This document shows positions 1 to 10,779 of a stretch of DNA of 64,000 bases, one piece after another. Source of the stretch: Amaurobius ferox (lineage: Eukaryota > Arthropoda > Arachnida > Araneae > Amaurobiidae); the NCBI GenBank assembly GCA_951213105.1, contig OX578145.1, positions 15,366,534-15,430,533 on the forward strand, read 5' to 3'. Made by a program: the position numbers and the translations under genes. Below the pieces are notes generated by a model. The model was given only the letters and a program-made list of their open reading frames with translations, ran no database searches and had not been told where the DNA came from. Position 1 is the stretch's first letter, and each line of letters begins with the position of its first letter.

Positions 1-749
1 AGCAACCCCTGTGCTTCTTAAACAAACTGGAAAAGTAGCATGTTTAAATAGAAAACAATAAAAATTATTTCAATTTCTTGCAGCAGATTGTTATGATACA
101 GAGATGTGAATTTGTGAAGTCCAAACAATACGCGTTATTTTAATACCAATTGACGCTGGAATGCAATCAATCATATCACGCCTCGTTCCATTGAGGCTCT
201 GCATCTAATCTCCATTAAACGCTGCCGTGTTTGTGAAACAGCCTGATAGATGTTGATACAATGGATCTCGCTGCAAAGGGCTTGACTGATGGATGGCAAA
301 TAAGCAACGCGAATTTCCTCGTGAGAGTAAGGATACGATCGATTACAGATTTAATACAAGTAGTATTATGCCATTCATACAACTGCCATGATATATATGT
401 TCACTTATACACTAGAAATACTTTTTTAAATACAATAGTAAGAAAAGTTAAAATTACAGCATCCTTGTAATTCGATTTCTATGTCTCTGATTGTCAAATG
501 CACTTAAAAATGCGTACATGCCGTTAAACCACTTTTCGTCAATCCATCCGTCAGTTGGTCGGTCGGTCAGAAAATTGATGTAACCCATTTTTTTACTCAG
601 CCAAATGAAACAAAATCATGCAATAAGTTAGGCCGCTATGCCAAGATAATAACCACCATAAGATTTTTAGAAATTATACGCAAGTTGTACGTAATATACG
701 CACATGCCGTTTTCGTGATATTGCTATATATTGGGAACTACTGTTCAAC
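1..749. other. AT-rich intergenic DNA, no gene seen
   Basis: I see no convincing gene. On the minus strand, positions 206-262 translate to a short segment containing YQAVSQTRQRLM. It resembles YQVAQHTRFRLM, encoded on the minus strand at 4611-4668. The pair is probably two diverged copies of one repeat, perhaps the 3' end of a transposase, but the match is too short to classify. The rest is AT-rich single-copy-looking sequence. Confidence 0.5.
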
Positions 750-1430
750 CTACCATAATGAAATAGGAAAACCCGACCCACCCTGAGGTATACGGAAAAG
801 AATCTCAGTTGTCGCGATAACGCACCTGAGACACCTGGCAATGACCAAGCAGGACGGCAGAGCCACCAGCCACGGGATCACTACCAAAATCCCTAAAAAG
901 GCCACACCAAACACCTGGAAGCCGAAGCAAAGCGAGAAGACTGGCGCCAAAGCCGGCACAAGCAGAAACCGACAACCACCAATATACCATCTAATGAACC
1001 TCATCCTCCGACTGAAAGTTCCCTAGCAACGTTATTCAAAAATAAATTACTTTAACAAGGTGAAAGTCAAAGCTTCAGCAATCATTTCAACTCAATAATC
1101 AACACAAAACAGATGATAAATAAAATCATACAAAAAGAATCAGAACAACCTTGCGCACTATATATAGCAACAATAGGCAGAACTTGCTATTATGATTCTC
1201 ATAGTAAATGAGATCACTGTTCTTCAGCAATCTACGTCCACTTTAAATCCATAAAACAAACAACAGTCAATTCAGTCCATATTTGCCTATTGTAACTCAA
1301 AGGGATTCAAGATCCAATCTCACGTCAAGCAATTTCATCAAAAATTATAGTATAAAAACTTACTAAAAATTCATAATTCAACATTTCATCTCAGCATTTC
1401 AAAATCAGTTCATCAAACGAATTTCTAAAA
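750..1430 (+). pseudogene. Possible Jockey-like LINE remnant (ORF1 tail to ORF2 start)
   Basis: This stretch has more GC than its surroundings at 750-1030. It encodes a Lys/Pro/Thr-rich, low-hydrophobicity segment (841-1026, containing TPNTWKPKQSEKTGAKAG), like the linker after the zinc knuckles in Jockey-clade Gag proteins. Further on, about 1288-1345 reads YCNSKGFKIQSHVKQF, which loosely resembles the opening of a LINE apurinic endonuclease (Y-W-N-A-N-G-I followed by ELKQF). Stop codons interrupt everything. The Tc1 element at 1431 follows directly, so it may have inserted into this remnant. The assignment rests on weak resemblance only. Ordinary intergenic DNA is the alternative. Confidence 0.28.
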
Positions 1431-2842
1431 TACACTCACGGACAATGAATGTTGCGAACCAAGAAGGAAGCATGGGATAGACCTAAAATTTTATTGATGG
1501 AAGGATACAGATGAATGACATACATGATCACAAAACAGTGCAGTAGAACACGTACAGAGGGAGCTGTGGTACACAGTCCGGTCATCCTCAATAGCGCGTC
1601 GCAACGCCTCGTGCTGCCATACAAGCAGCAATACGATCCGGCATGTTGTCGAACAGACGCATGATGTTGTCCTGAGGCAGACGAGTCCACATCTGTTGAA
1701 CGTTACATTCCAAATCCCGAAGATTGCGGCAACGAGGCAGCTATCGTTTCAACTGGCCGAACACATGCCCGATAGGAGCCAGGTCTATGGAGCGGGCAAG
1801 CCAGTGTTTGGACATGACCCAGGCAGACCTGGACGACCCGAGCCATGTGCGGCAGAGCATTATCCCGCTGGAATTGCGCACCTGGAATCCCAGCAACGAA
1901 TGGGAGCACATGGGGACATAGAATCTCTTCCAAGTACCGCTGGCCCGTCAATGTTCCAGGTACCACAACTAGAGCGGATCGGATGTCGTAAGCTATGGCT
2001 CCCCAGCCCATGATGCATGCAGTGGGGCTGGTGTGACGCTCGATAACGAGGTTGAGACTGTGGAGTTGTGCAGGGGATCTCCACACCCGTACACACTGAT
2101 CATCGGTCCCCAAAAAGAAGCGACGCTCATCGCTAAAAACCGCACATCGCCAATCTGTGGCGTTCTACGTTGTTCTGGCCCTTCACCACTGCAACCGGAG
2201 CCGCCGATTTTCACGTGTTAACGGCAGGACACGGAAGGGACTTTGAGATTGCGAATTTGCTTCCTTTAGGCGTTTAGATATGGTTCGTGGGCACACAGGT
2301 TCCGCTACTTGTGCCTGTATCGCGGAGATCGGATCACTGCAGGCTCTATATGTGCCTTCCGCACGATCATTCGATCCTCTCTACTCGTGGTATGCCTGAT
2401 CCATCCAGAGCCAGTCCTCCGTGTCTGGGTGGCGTCCTGTGACCAGTGCTCTCAACACCGTCGGACGGTATAGTCCGAACGATCCACGTGACGGGCTATC
2501 CGGCGGGCTGACCACACTGCGATTTCCAGCCCGATGATCAGACCTCTCTCGAAGTCCGTCACTTGCGTATATCGACGTTTCTGGCATTTACCTACTATGT
2601 TTTTCACTCCATACTCATGTTTGCGTCGGCCGAAGCTTCTCGCATTGATGGAACGTTGACTGCACGCCGGTTTATAAAGTCGCTTGTTCATGCTTACAGC
2701 TCCACTCACGGGTGTACGGTCATGCGCAATCACACCAGACTGGGATCATTTGCATACCAGCCAGCCGTCTAGCTACTTACATCATTTCGCGGTCGTACCA
2801 TGTTTTCTTCTTGGTGCGCAACTTTCAGTGTCCGTGAGTGTA
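1431..2842 (-). mobile_element. Tc1-like DNA transposon with matching terminal inverted repeats
   Basis: The ends are imperfect inverted repeats of about 52 bp: 1431-1483 begins TACACTCACGGACAATGAA, and the complement of 2791-2842 begins TACACTCACGGACACTGAA. About 44 positions match. Both ends finish in TA, the target dinucleotide of Tc1/mariner elements. The 1.41-kb length is usual for the family. The inside is a decayed transposase read on the minus strand. Tc1 elements move by cut and paste using a DDE transposase. This copy cannot make an intact enzyme but keeps recognisable ends, so it could in principle have been mobilised in trans. Confidence 0.93.
1590..2690 (-). pseudogene. Tc1-family transposase, frameshifted
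   Basis: Read from high to low coordinates. The N-terminal helix-turn-helix is clear at about 2455-2590 (YTQVTDFERGLIIGL, then ARRIARHVDRSDYTVRRC). After a frameshift, the linker continues to about 2200. The first catalytic region (SDE-R-F-LGTDD, then VRVW) lies near 2060-2120. The second catalytic region is DNALPH at about 1855. Another frameshift near 1800 leads to PIGHVFGQLKR where PIEHVWDQLK is usual, so the third acidic residue appears lost. The tail LPQDNIMRLFDNMPDRIAAC (1620-1680) is typical of the C-terminus. A functional enzyme is about 340 residues. This one is dead. Confidence 0.9.
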
Positions 2843-5800
2843 CATCAATCTACGAAGTTTTATCAACCACAAAAGCAATTAAAGAAATTTTCAATAGCAT
2901 AAAAAATACAGAAATTTGACATCACATAAGAAAAATCAAACATCATTTAAGGCAATAACTTCAAAACATGGCATCAAATTTATCACAAGAGGTATATACA
3001 AGAGCTACATACACTTAGTCAGTATAAGGCAATATATATACATCCAGTACATATTTATATAAACCTCAACCTATATTCAACCTACAGTAATCAGATTTTG
3101 TACAAATATTTCATTCATGTAAAAAATGTGTCGAGATATTTTTTTATTTTGCTCGTATTGTGCGCAAGCGCATTTTGCATTACGAAATAAAATTATCGAT
3201 TTTTTTCCAAAATTATAGAAATAAGTAACATTAAATTTTGCTTAGTTTCTTGAATGTGATATGTCACAATTTCTTTGAAATTTTACCTGAGTCGTGCACA
3301 GAACCTCCTACATCCTCATTACAGAACAAATGCTTTAATAACTCACATCGAAGCTGTGAGATCTTTTGATCTTTTGACGTCTGATTGCTGTTTAGATAAT
3401 GTGGCGTAAATAAATATATAATAGTTATTTAATTATTGAATATAGGGTGATATATTAGTTTTCAAATGCTTTTTAAAGGGCTGCTCTCTGAATAACCCCC
3501 CTCCTCCAAATTTCTTCCAGTCAAAGATACTACTTACCGTTAAGAAAATTCCCATGGCTACTAAAGAATTTTCAGTAATAACTAAATTCATTTTTATTTT
3601 AATTATCTGCAGATTTACCTTATTATTACAAAAACATGCTCGTTATTTATCACAATAAAAATGATTGCTAGTATTAAATAGTTTAGTTTAAAATAATGTA
3701 GATTAGGAGAGCGAGAGAGAAAGAAAGATACCAGCGTAGTTCTTGGTATTAGCAGGTCGAAATCAATAATTTAAAACTCGACATATGGACATGTAGAAGT
3801 ACGCACGTCTTCGTACTGAATGGAACCTTGTAGGTACCTCTGAGTAATTGCACAAACCCGGATTTGGCAGATAAAGGGAAAGCCGGTAAATTTCTGTTTT
3901 ATGGTCTCACTTTGATGGTTTTCACTAGAATTTCTTCAATATTTTTTCATATATTTCAACAGAAAAGCTTTTGGTCTCTTTTTTAGTTGGGCAAACTTCT
4001 TTGAACTTGGCTTCGTGGATAAACGCCTTCCTGCCAGCCCCTCGAATCTGATTGGTGATGCAGGTACCCTGATCAGTGTATAGTTCACGAGTCAGTTTTG
4101 ATTGAATATAGAATTGCTCTCCCCCTCCCTTGTTGACTTTGCATCTTCGGATTAACTGTCAGCAAAATTTGAGTCTCCCATATGATTGCGTTCGAGTTCC
4201 AGTTTTATTTATTGCTCATAAACTAGTGCCTGACTAAATGTCACTTTAGATGCCATGTCGTCTGGCCTATTTTTACCACGCACTCGTGCTGTTATAGACT
4301 TGTTTATGATATCTCTTTAGTCTCTATTTTGTCTCAGATAAATTGAAAGTAGCAGATTAAAATAGAAAAATTATAACAAGCCAAAAGTTTTTTTTTTCTT
4401 TTTTTTTTTTTGCTTCTATAGAGCATATAATTTTCACACAATTAAGAGCAGAAAAATATAGGAATGAACCCATTCTGTTCCAATGGGACATACTTTTATG
4501 ATACTGTGAGCATAGTTGCCAAGTGTAGACGATATGCATGTAATTTTCATCCACGAATGTATTGACTATATCATATATAGCGTCATTTAATATGCCATTT
4601 GCATCAAGCAACATTAAACGGAACCTTGTGTGTTGAGCAACCTGATACATGTTTATACAACAGAGCGTTTTCTCCCTTGACGTTTAATGGTAGATAGCGG
4701 TCAAACAACTCCACTGTTTGTCTAAGGTAGCATGATTGATTGCAGTTTCAATAAGGACAGTGTTCATTCACTGATGCAGATACATTTTTCCTCCTACAAT
4801 AAATCTCATTGGGTCGACAATGAAAAAATAATAATCCTAAAAAGTCAATCAATTATGACAAATAAATCAGGACACATTTTTTCAAATAAATTAGGAGAGA
4901 CAATTATTTTAATTAAACCGAGACAGTCAATTCTGTCAACTACACATACATTCTATAGGTAACTTTAATGTTAAATTGGACTAAATTTGAAATACATACC
5001 CAGCTCATTCACGAGATTCTACGGAGTAAAAGTACAATTATAAATAATACTGTTACTATGTATCCCCTGCAATCGTGGGTGTGAGCTCAGGATACAAGAA
5101 TGAGTCCACATTTCTGGATAACTAATACGATTATTTACAAGCACGGCGTAAGCAAGAACAATATAAAGTAAAACAACACTTAAATGCTCCACTAATTTCA
5201 CAAATTAACCGATACTATTCTCAAAACGTTGACAAAAGTCACAGTTCATGGTAGCTCGTATCTTATTAACTGCTCCCCGACCGAAAGATGTCTCCTTTTT
5301 ATAGAATATCCATAGACATTTCTGGAAATCGCTCATATAACGTAGAAGATTGGTTGTTTTGAGTCGCCAAATGTCACTAAATTGGGAATAAATCGCCAAA
5401 TCTGGCAACCCTTAATTGAACTTCGACATGTGATAACACTAGACTCACGTCATGTGACGGAATGCCTGTACAGGTGTTTTTCCGTCTGGTCTTCGAAAGA
5501 TACGAAAGGGAGAAGCCAAAAAGAGACTCCACAGCATTTTACAAGTTAATAACAATATACTATAGATAAAAATACGCACAACAATACGCGCAGTTCTACT
5601 TCAATGAAATAGAGTAATATTTAAATTAGTATAAAATGAGTGCATTGTAGATGTAAACACGCAAAATACATGCATCAACTTTAAAACACATTTGCTGAAA
5701 TCCATTTGAAGATTTACATTTGTATTGTTTGTTCCCTTAATCCAGTTTACTTAAGAGAGATAATACACTCAACAGTAAAACGAAAAAGACTTTGCTAGTG

Positions 5801-6099
5801 GTTAACCTTTATTTTTAATTTTTCTTTTGTAAACCTTTTATCCTTCGCTAACGAACCCACGATAAGTACGTTTCTTTCTAAAGAAAATGCATCTATTTGC
5901 GTGGATTGCTTATACAAAGACAAAATGAGACTCTAATGGATTTAATTAATATTAGTTAAAAAAGAAATTTTATTAAAAATAAAGGAAACAATTGAAATAA
6001 ATTTAACTTTAAACAATTTTGAATAGAATTCTCATTTTATACAGAAGCATGTAACGTTTTATTAGCTAGTTTATATTGTTTATGAACGAAGTTATGGAA
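2843..6099. other. Intergenic DNA without recognisable genes
   Basis: No supportable gene. There is a T-rich run at 4388-4411, GA-rich sequence near 3710-3728, and a weak repeat match at 4611-4668 (see the first 750 bp). A short minus-strand frame at 5019-5201 begins with a hydrophobic stretch resembling a signal peptide, but it has no other support. At 5363-5410 there are short CGCCAAA motifs like those in family A, too little to call a copy. Confidence 0.5.
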
Positions 6100-7326
6100 A
6101 ACAAGAAAGATCAATCATGCTTAAAGCATTGATTATGAAACACTTTCCAACTTCAATGCAATTTTATTTAAAAAAGTCGAAAATGCAATACATTCCTCGG
6201 TAATATTTTAAAACTTATCACAATACTACATTGATTTATTATATTTGAAAACTTAAACCTTCATTGAAAAAAATGAACTTCATTCAAATGACGGCATTGA
6301 AATATAAATTGCGTGGTTTAAATATCTCTAAAATGCAATACATTCCACGGTAATATTTTAAATCTATCATAATACTATAATTTATTATATTTGAAAACTT
6401 CATCGAAAACAACTGAAATTAATTCAAATGACATCATAGAAAAAATAACACGCCTGGATCTCTCTATAAAAGCAGGATTTCATTCATAACTTTCTCCATT
6501 TCATTCATCACAATACTATAATAATTTATTTTATTTAAAAATTAAGACCATGGAGCTACAATTCATAAACTTTATACTTAAAACTTCATCGAAAAAAATC
6601 GTTCTTCTGTTTATAAAATCAATTAATATTTCATTCATATCAGCCATGCAGACTCCATGGACTGAATTATTTTGTGTTAAAGAAAAACAGTAATTCTAAT
6701 ACAACTCATTCTACATATTTTGCTGTTTACATTTTACATAGGTGAAAAATAGGCTTAGTTATAGAAATAATCAAATTTGAATGAGAATTTAAACTCAAAT
6801 ATATTGTCATTGTGTTGTTTTACTATGTAGATGCACAGAATTTAAGCAGAAATAAAGTAGTTTTAGGATGGATACAACACTCAATATGAATTAAAAAGAA
6901 CTTTCAAAAATCACGAATTTGAAACAAGATGGATGCCATATATCATTTTGAAGTGGGTCATGTGATCGTTTCATATCATGGTCACGTGATCGTTTCATAT
7001 AAGATGTGTAATTATTATTTTAATTTTTATTTAAAAAACTACTGAATATATTTAGCTGAATTTTTTTTTTATATATTTTATGGAACAATTTGACTATTAC
7101 CTAAAATTTTCGAAGCAATTTGTGAATTTTAAATCCGCTTAAAAAATGTTAGAAAAATTAGATCCCATAGGGCTCAATGTATTTCATTTTTTCAACCCGG
7201 GTTCAATCCAAAACTAATTGTGTGATATTATTCATTTATATTCCCATAGGTCCTACAGACCGTCTGAACAACATACTAAAATTTCATTTTGATTAAGTCA
7301 TTTTTACGGCAGTTATCGTGCTAACG

Positions 7327-7364
<38 letters not shown>

Positions 7365-7408
7365 ATGAACAAAGTCATAAACACTTTTCAACTTTGTTGT
7401 AAAGTGTT
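6100..7408 (+). mobile_element. Family B non-coding repeat, copy a (full length, 1.31 kb)
   Basis: This is one of five copies in the window. It starts with the imperfect palindrome ATCAATCATGCTTAAAGCAT, then AAACACTTTCCAACTTC at about 6138. It ends with a hairpin, AACACTTTTCAACTTTG pairing with TTGTAAAGTGTT (7379-7408). A (GACA)n tract lies just inside the hairpin. The copy at 51397-52706 has almost exactly the same length and the same ends. No coding frame is visible, so it must be non-autonomous. A TCACGTGA E-box is at 6982-6989. Family identity is not recognised. A helentron-associated (HINE) element is suggested by the layout only. Confidence 0.8.
7327..7364. repeat. (GACA)n microsatellite inside family B copy a
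   Basis: About nine tandem GACA units occupy the same internal position as the shorter (GACA)n or (GTCT)n tracts in the copies at 13140 and 52650. The tract therefore belongs to the element and varies in length between copies. Confidence 0.95.
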
Positions 7409-7504
7409 AATAAAAATATATTAAAATATTTAATTTTAAATTTGATATTGCTAATTCCCCAGAATAACTTTAAAAAATAAAATATTATCTATATACATAT
7501 TACA

Positions 7505-7536
7505 TACACACACATATACATGTGTGTGTGTGTGTT
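7505..7536. repeat. CA/TG microsatellite
   Basis: A short ACACACAC tract meets a TGTGTGTG tract, making a small imperfect inverted structure directly next to the 3' end of the neighbouring SINE. Confidence 0.85.
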
Positions 7537-7539
7537 TCT

Positions 7540-7785
7540 CCTTCTTCGACCCACACTCTCCGACCTAACAGCAGGTGCAAGGTATCTGTTTGAATGGTTT
7601 GAATGCATCCCCAGGGACGGTACCCTCCTTTCACTACCAACAATCTTTCGAAAGGACTTACGGGCCCACATATTTAACGTATTCGTATTCCGAGTGAACA
7701 CGGTGACAGTTTGGACACAATCGAGAATAGAACTCTGGTCATCTGAGTGCAATCGCAGTTCGCTAATCACTGGGGTGGGACAACC
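7540..7785 (-). mobile_element. tRNA-derived SINE, minus orientation, internally deleted
   Basis: On the minus strand the head contains an A-box-like CCCAGTGATTAGCG and a B-box-like GACCAGAGTTCTATTCTCG. The shared body follows (CCGTAAGTCCTTTCGAAAG, then GAGGGTACCGTCCCTGGGG) and then the 3' end GGGTCGAAGAAGG. About 45 bp of the body around the TAAATTGGGT block present in other copies is missing. Such SINEs are transcribed by RNA polymerase III and moved by a LINE in trans. The open frames across it on both strands are incidental. Confidence 0.8.
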
Positions 7786-8660
7786 GAGTGGTTAACGAGT
7801 TATATGTATTTGGATTGCTCTATATATGAAATTTTCCATAAAATCCAATTTCTAAAATTTGAAATATTCTTATTCTGATAGTGTTTTAAATAAAAGTCGA
7901 ATCTTTTTAAACGCCTTGCATCATGGTATATTAATCGCAATATCTTCTGTATTGAAAGTTCGATAAAATTTAATTTGATGTATTTCTTCACGCGCGCACT
8001 TAAGCACCAGATATATGAAAATTGATTAGGAAAAACTTGTTCCCTTTGCAAATCCATTCGCTAGTTTTTGGATCAATCGTGTTTAATTAGGTTTTAAAAG
8101 ATGGCGTGTACCTTCCAGTGAATAATGGAAAAAACATTGAATTTACTGTAATATGGTCTGAGCATATTTATAAAGAGAGAAGCTTACAAAATAAATTGAA
8201 TGTTGCATGTTTAAAAATGTTTAACTAAAATAAACAGTTTCAAATTTCAGATTTAATTAGAAGGTAAAGAAAACTATGTATTCGTTATGACTCCATCTTA
8301 AGCGATGGATATTTCAATTTTATAAAATTAAAAACTACTTTTCATGGATTTAAAAAAACATAATTCTGCAACTCAAAGGTTTCTGCACAATGTAAAGTTA
8401 TCGTAGAAACAGCGCAACACCGTGATCAAGCGGAGTTATTTCCGGATATATCATGCAGCCCAAAGCAAATCGTATTCACCTCCAAAAATTAAAATCCTAC
8501 TCGCCGTGTTCCTTTGAATCAAGAAACATTAAAATACAAGGTAGGATCAAAAAGTTCGGATTTTGTGCTGATATCTCTTACCCTGATAGGAGGAGGGGAG
8601 AACTAGTTTACGTGGCGTAGCCGTAGAGGCACATGTGATTAACGTGGCGTAAAAGTACAT
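7786..8660. other. Intergenic DNA, nothing recognised
   Basis: I see no gene. The motif AACGTGGCGTA occurs twice (about 8610 and 8640) just before the next SINE. The rest is AT-rich and without repeats that I recognise. Confidence 0.5.
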
Positions 8661-8930
8661 GAAATAGCCCAAAGGTTAGGGCACAAGGATTATACTCGGA
8701 GGACCAGAGTTCGATTTTTATCTCTACCCAAACTGTCCCCGTGTTTACGCGGAGTACGGTCACGTTCATCTGTGGTCCCGAAAGTCCTTCCGAAAGGTTA
8801 GTGTCAAGGTGAGGAGGGTACGGTTCTTGTGGACGTCGACCTCACTGGATTCCGTCTAAATTGGGTAGCACTTCCCGGTCGTCCAAAACCTTACACCTTC
8901 TGGTAGATCGAGCAGTCTGGGTCGAAAGAA
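8661..8930 (+). mobile_element. tRNA-derived SINE, plus orientation
   Basis: The head has an A-box-like TAGCCCAAAGGTTAGGGC and a B-box-like GACCAGAGTTCGATTTTTA. The body follows in the order seen in the other copies: GTGTTTACGCGGAGTACGG, GTCCTTCCGAAAGGTTAG, GGAGGGTACGG, TCTAAATTGGGTAGCACTT, CTTACACCTTCTGGTAG. It ends CAGTCTGGGTCGAAAGAA. It appears complete but diverged. No clear target-site duplication was seen. Confidence 0.85.
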
Positions 8931-9649
8931 ATATATTGTGTGTACAACTATCCATTAAAAGATAGTTAATTTCGTATTTAGAATACGAGAGTCACATTTT
9001 TGAAGTTATTCTAATATTTTCTGTCTAAATAGAAGGATCTTAGAAAAGACTCAATAACTGTATATGGAAATGCTCAAGGGTATACACGTTAGGTCTATCT
9101 ACAGTAAAATGGCCGCATTCGATAGAATAAAATGGATTGCAGAGCCCCTAATAGACCATTTAAACAGTTAAGATAACGAATTCGGCAACAAAACGAGAGA
9201 GACGACAAAAACCAATTACAAAGTGGCAGAGCATAATCGATAGAAAAAACTGCTACTTACAATAAAACACTGTTACTAAAAACATTTATTTGACACGATG
9301 GAGTTATTGGCAAATGCCTGTCATATTCAGAAATGCTAAAAAAATAACACTTACATGCACAGGAATTTAAAGTACAGCTTGTTCAAAATGCCTTTCGTAA
9401 GCAACAATGCACATTTTAATTCGAGAAAGTAAAGGGCCATGTACTTTGACAAGTATTTCAGCTGTCACGGCGTTACAATTCCTGATGATATAACTTTCTG
9501 ACCGGTAATTATTGCTTTCCATATACACCTTTCATACATACCTGATGTCTATTCTTACTAATTGTAATTTATATTTTTCGACTATCTCTTTTACTTTCCA
9601 AGTCGTTGCTCCTAGCATCTTAAACTCTCTGCTAGGATCGCCTTAAATC

Positions 9650-9733
9650 ACTTGTGTTCGAAGGGGCATGGTGGCTTTACTATTTAAAGTGTCGAAGTAT
9701 AAAGCCACCATGTACTTGTGTTCGAAGGAGCAC
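9650..9733. repeat. Small hairpin between 19-bp direct repeats
   Basis: CATGGTGGCTTTA (from 9667) pairs with TAAAGCCACCATG (ending about 9712) across a ~20-bp loop. The hairpin sits between two copies of ACTTGTGTTCGAAGGRGCA, which differ at one base. The arrangement looks like a tiny foldback insertion with its target duplication, or a templated duplication. Confidence 0.75.
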
Positions 9734-10693
9734 TCATAAACCTTTCCTTACAAAGTTATTAGGGAGATTAAAGACTTTACTATAGAATCCTGCATGCGAT
9801 GTAAAATTATGAGAAGTCAAACAATTTTTCCATTCTTACCTTAAATCATAAGAAACGCGAAACTAGAGACAAAATGTACTTCAGAAAATTAAATAGTTAT
9901 ATGAAACCACAACAGAATTTCGATATATTTTGAAGCAGTATTCAGAACAATAATATCTGCAATTTGCTGACTTTATTTCTTCCACACACATTCAGAATAT
10001 TGCCGCCGCGTTAGCACTCAAAGACGTGCGTTCCACACACAATGCGCGTAAATAGATTTCGAAATAAATTTTAAACTTTTTGCAGAAACAATAACAGATT
10101 TCTAAAATGACTCTTCGTAAACGTGAAAAGCTTTCGGATGAAGTTGGCACGAATGTAAAGCAAGTAACTTACAGTTGCAGCGAGTCATTTGTAAAGTTTT
10201 TACCTTCCCTACAATATATAGCTATGTAAAGGATAAAAGTTACGATGGCATCAAAAATACGACTTCCGAGTTTGTGTAGATTTAAGTGTTTTGTCATCAC
10301 AGAGGATTGAAAATTAACAGCAACGCAACAAGATTTTGTAGTTATTGTAGAAATTGCCCAAAGACTAGATCCCCAGAACATATTGTCACCTATCAGTCAT
10401 TATAGCGGCATTACGGAATATTGATGAATTTCCACACGAAAAACTTGGGGTGAAAAAAACTGAACCTTGGAGTTTTCTCCTTTATAAATAATAATTAAAT
10501 CCTTGGATTGACTTAATTTATCATTCTTAAATTGCTCGAAAGTCATATAACCGTAAATTACCCCGTTGTTGCATTATAACCCACCATTAATTCTTTGTAC
10601 GAGTTCCTAAAATATAATTATATTAACATACTGCACAAGTAACTTCCATCATTTTAAACTTCAAAATAAACATTATTTATTACACGCCTTATA

Positions 10694-10698
<5 letters not shown>

Positions 10699-10742
<44 letters not shown>
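10699..10742. repeat. (TA)n microsatellite
   Basis: About 22 uninterrupted TA units lie 38 bp before the Tc1 element at 10780, whose target is TA. Confidence 0.95.
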
Positions 10743-10746
<4 letters not shown>

Positions 10747-10779
10747 GAAGGAGGAACTGGGTGAGTGAGAAAAGGAATC

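Larger units (their letters stand above)
8931..10779. other. Intergenic DNA with a small foldback and a TA tract
   Basis: No gene is supported. The interval holds a hairpin flanked by direct repeats at 9650-9733 (listed separately) and a (TA)n tract at 10699-10742. A minus-strand frame at 10169-10381 has no features that suggest coding. Confidence 0.5.

Noticed and set aside
206..4668. Two short segments (206-262 and 4611-4668, minus strand) as transposase C-termini
   Set aside because: They resemble each other, but the similarity to a known transposase ending is too weak to annotate as a gene.
5019..5201. Minus-strand 60-codon frame with a hydrophobic N-terminus like a secreted peptide
   Set aside because: No cysteine framework, no splice or promoter context and no second copy; random AT-rich frames often give hydrophobic starts.
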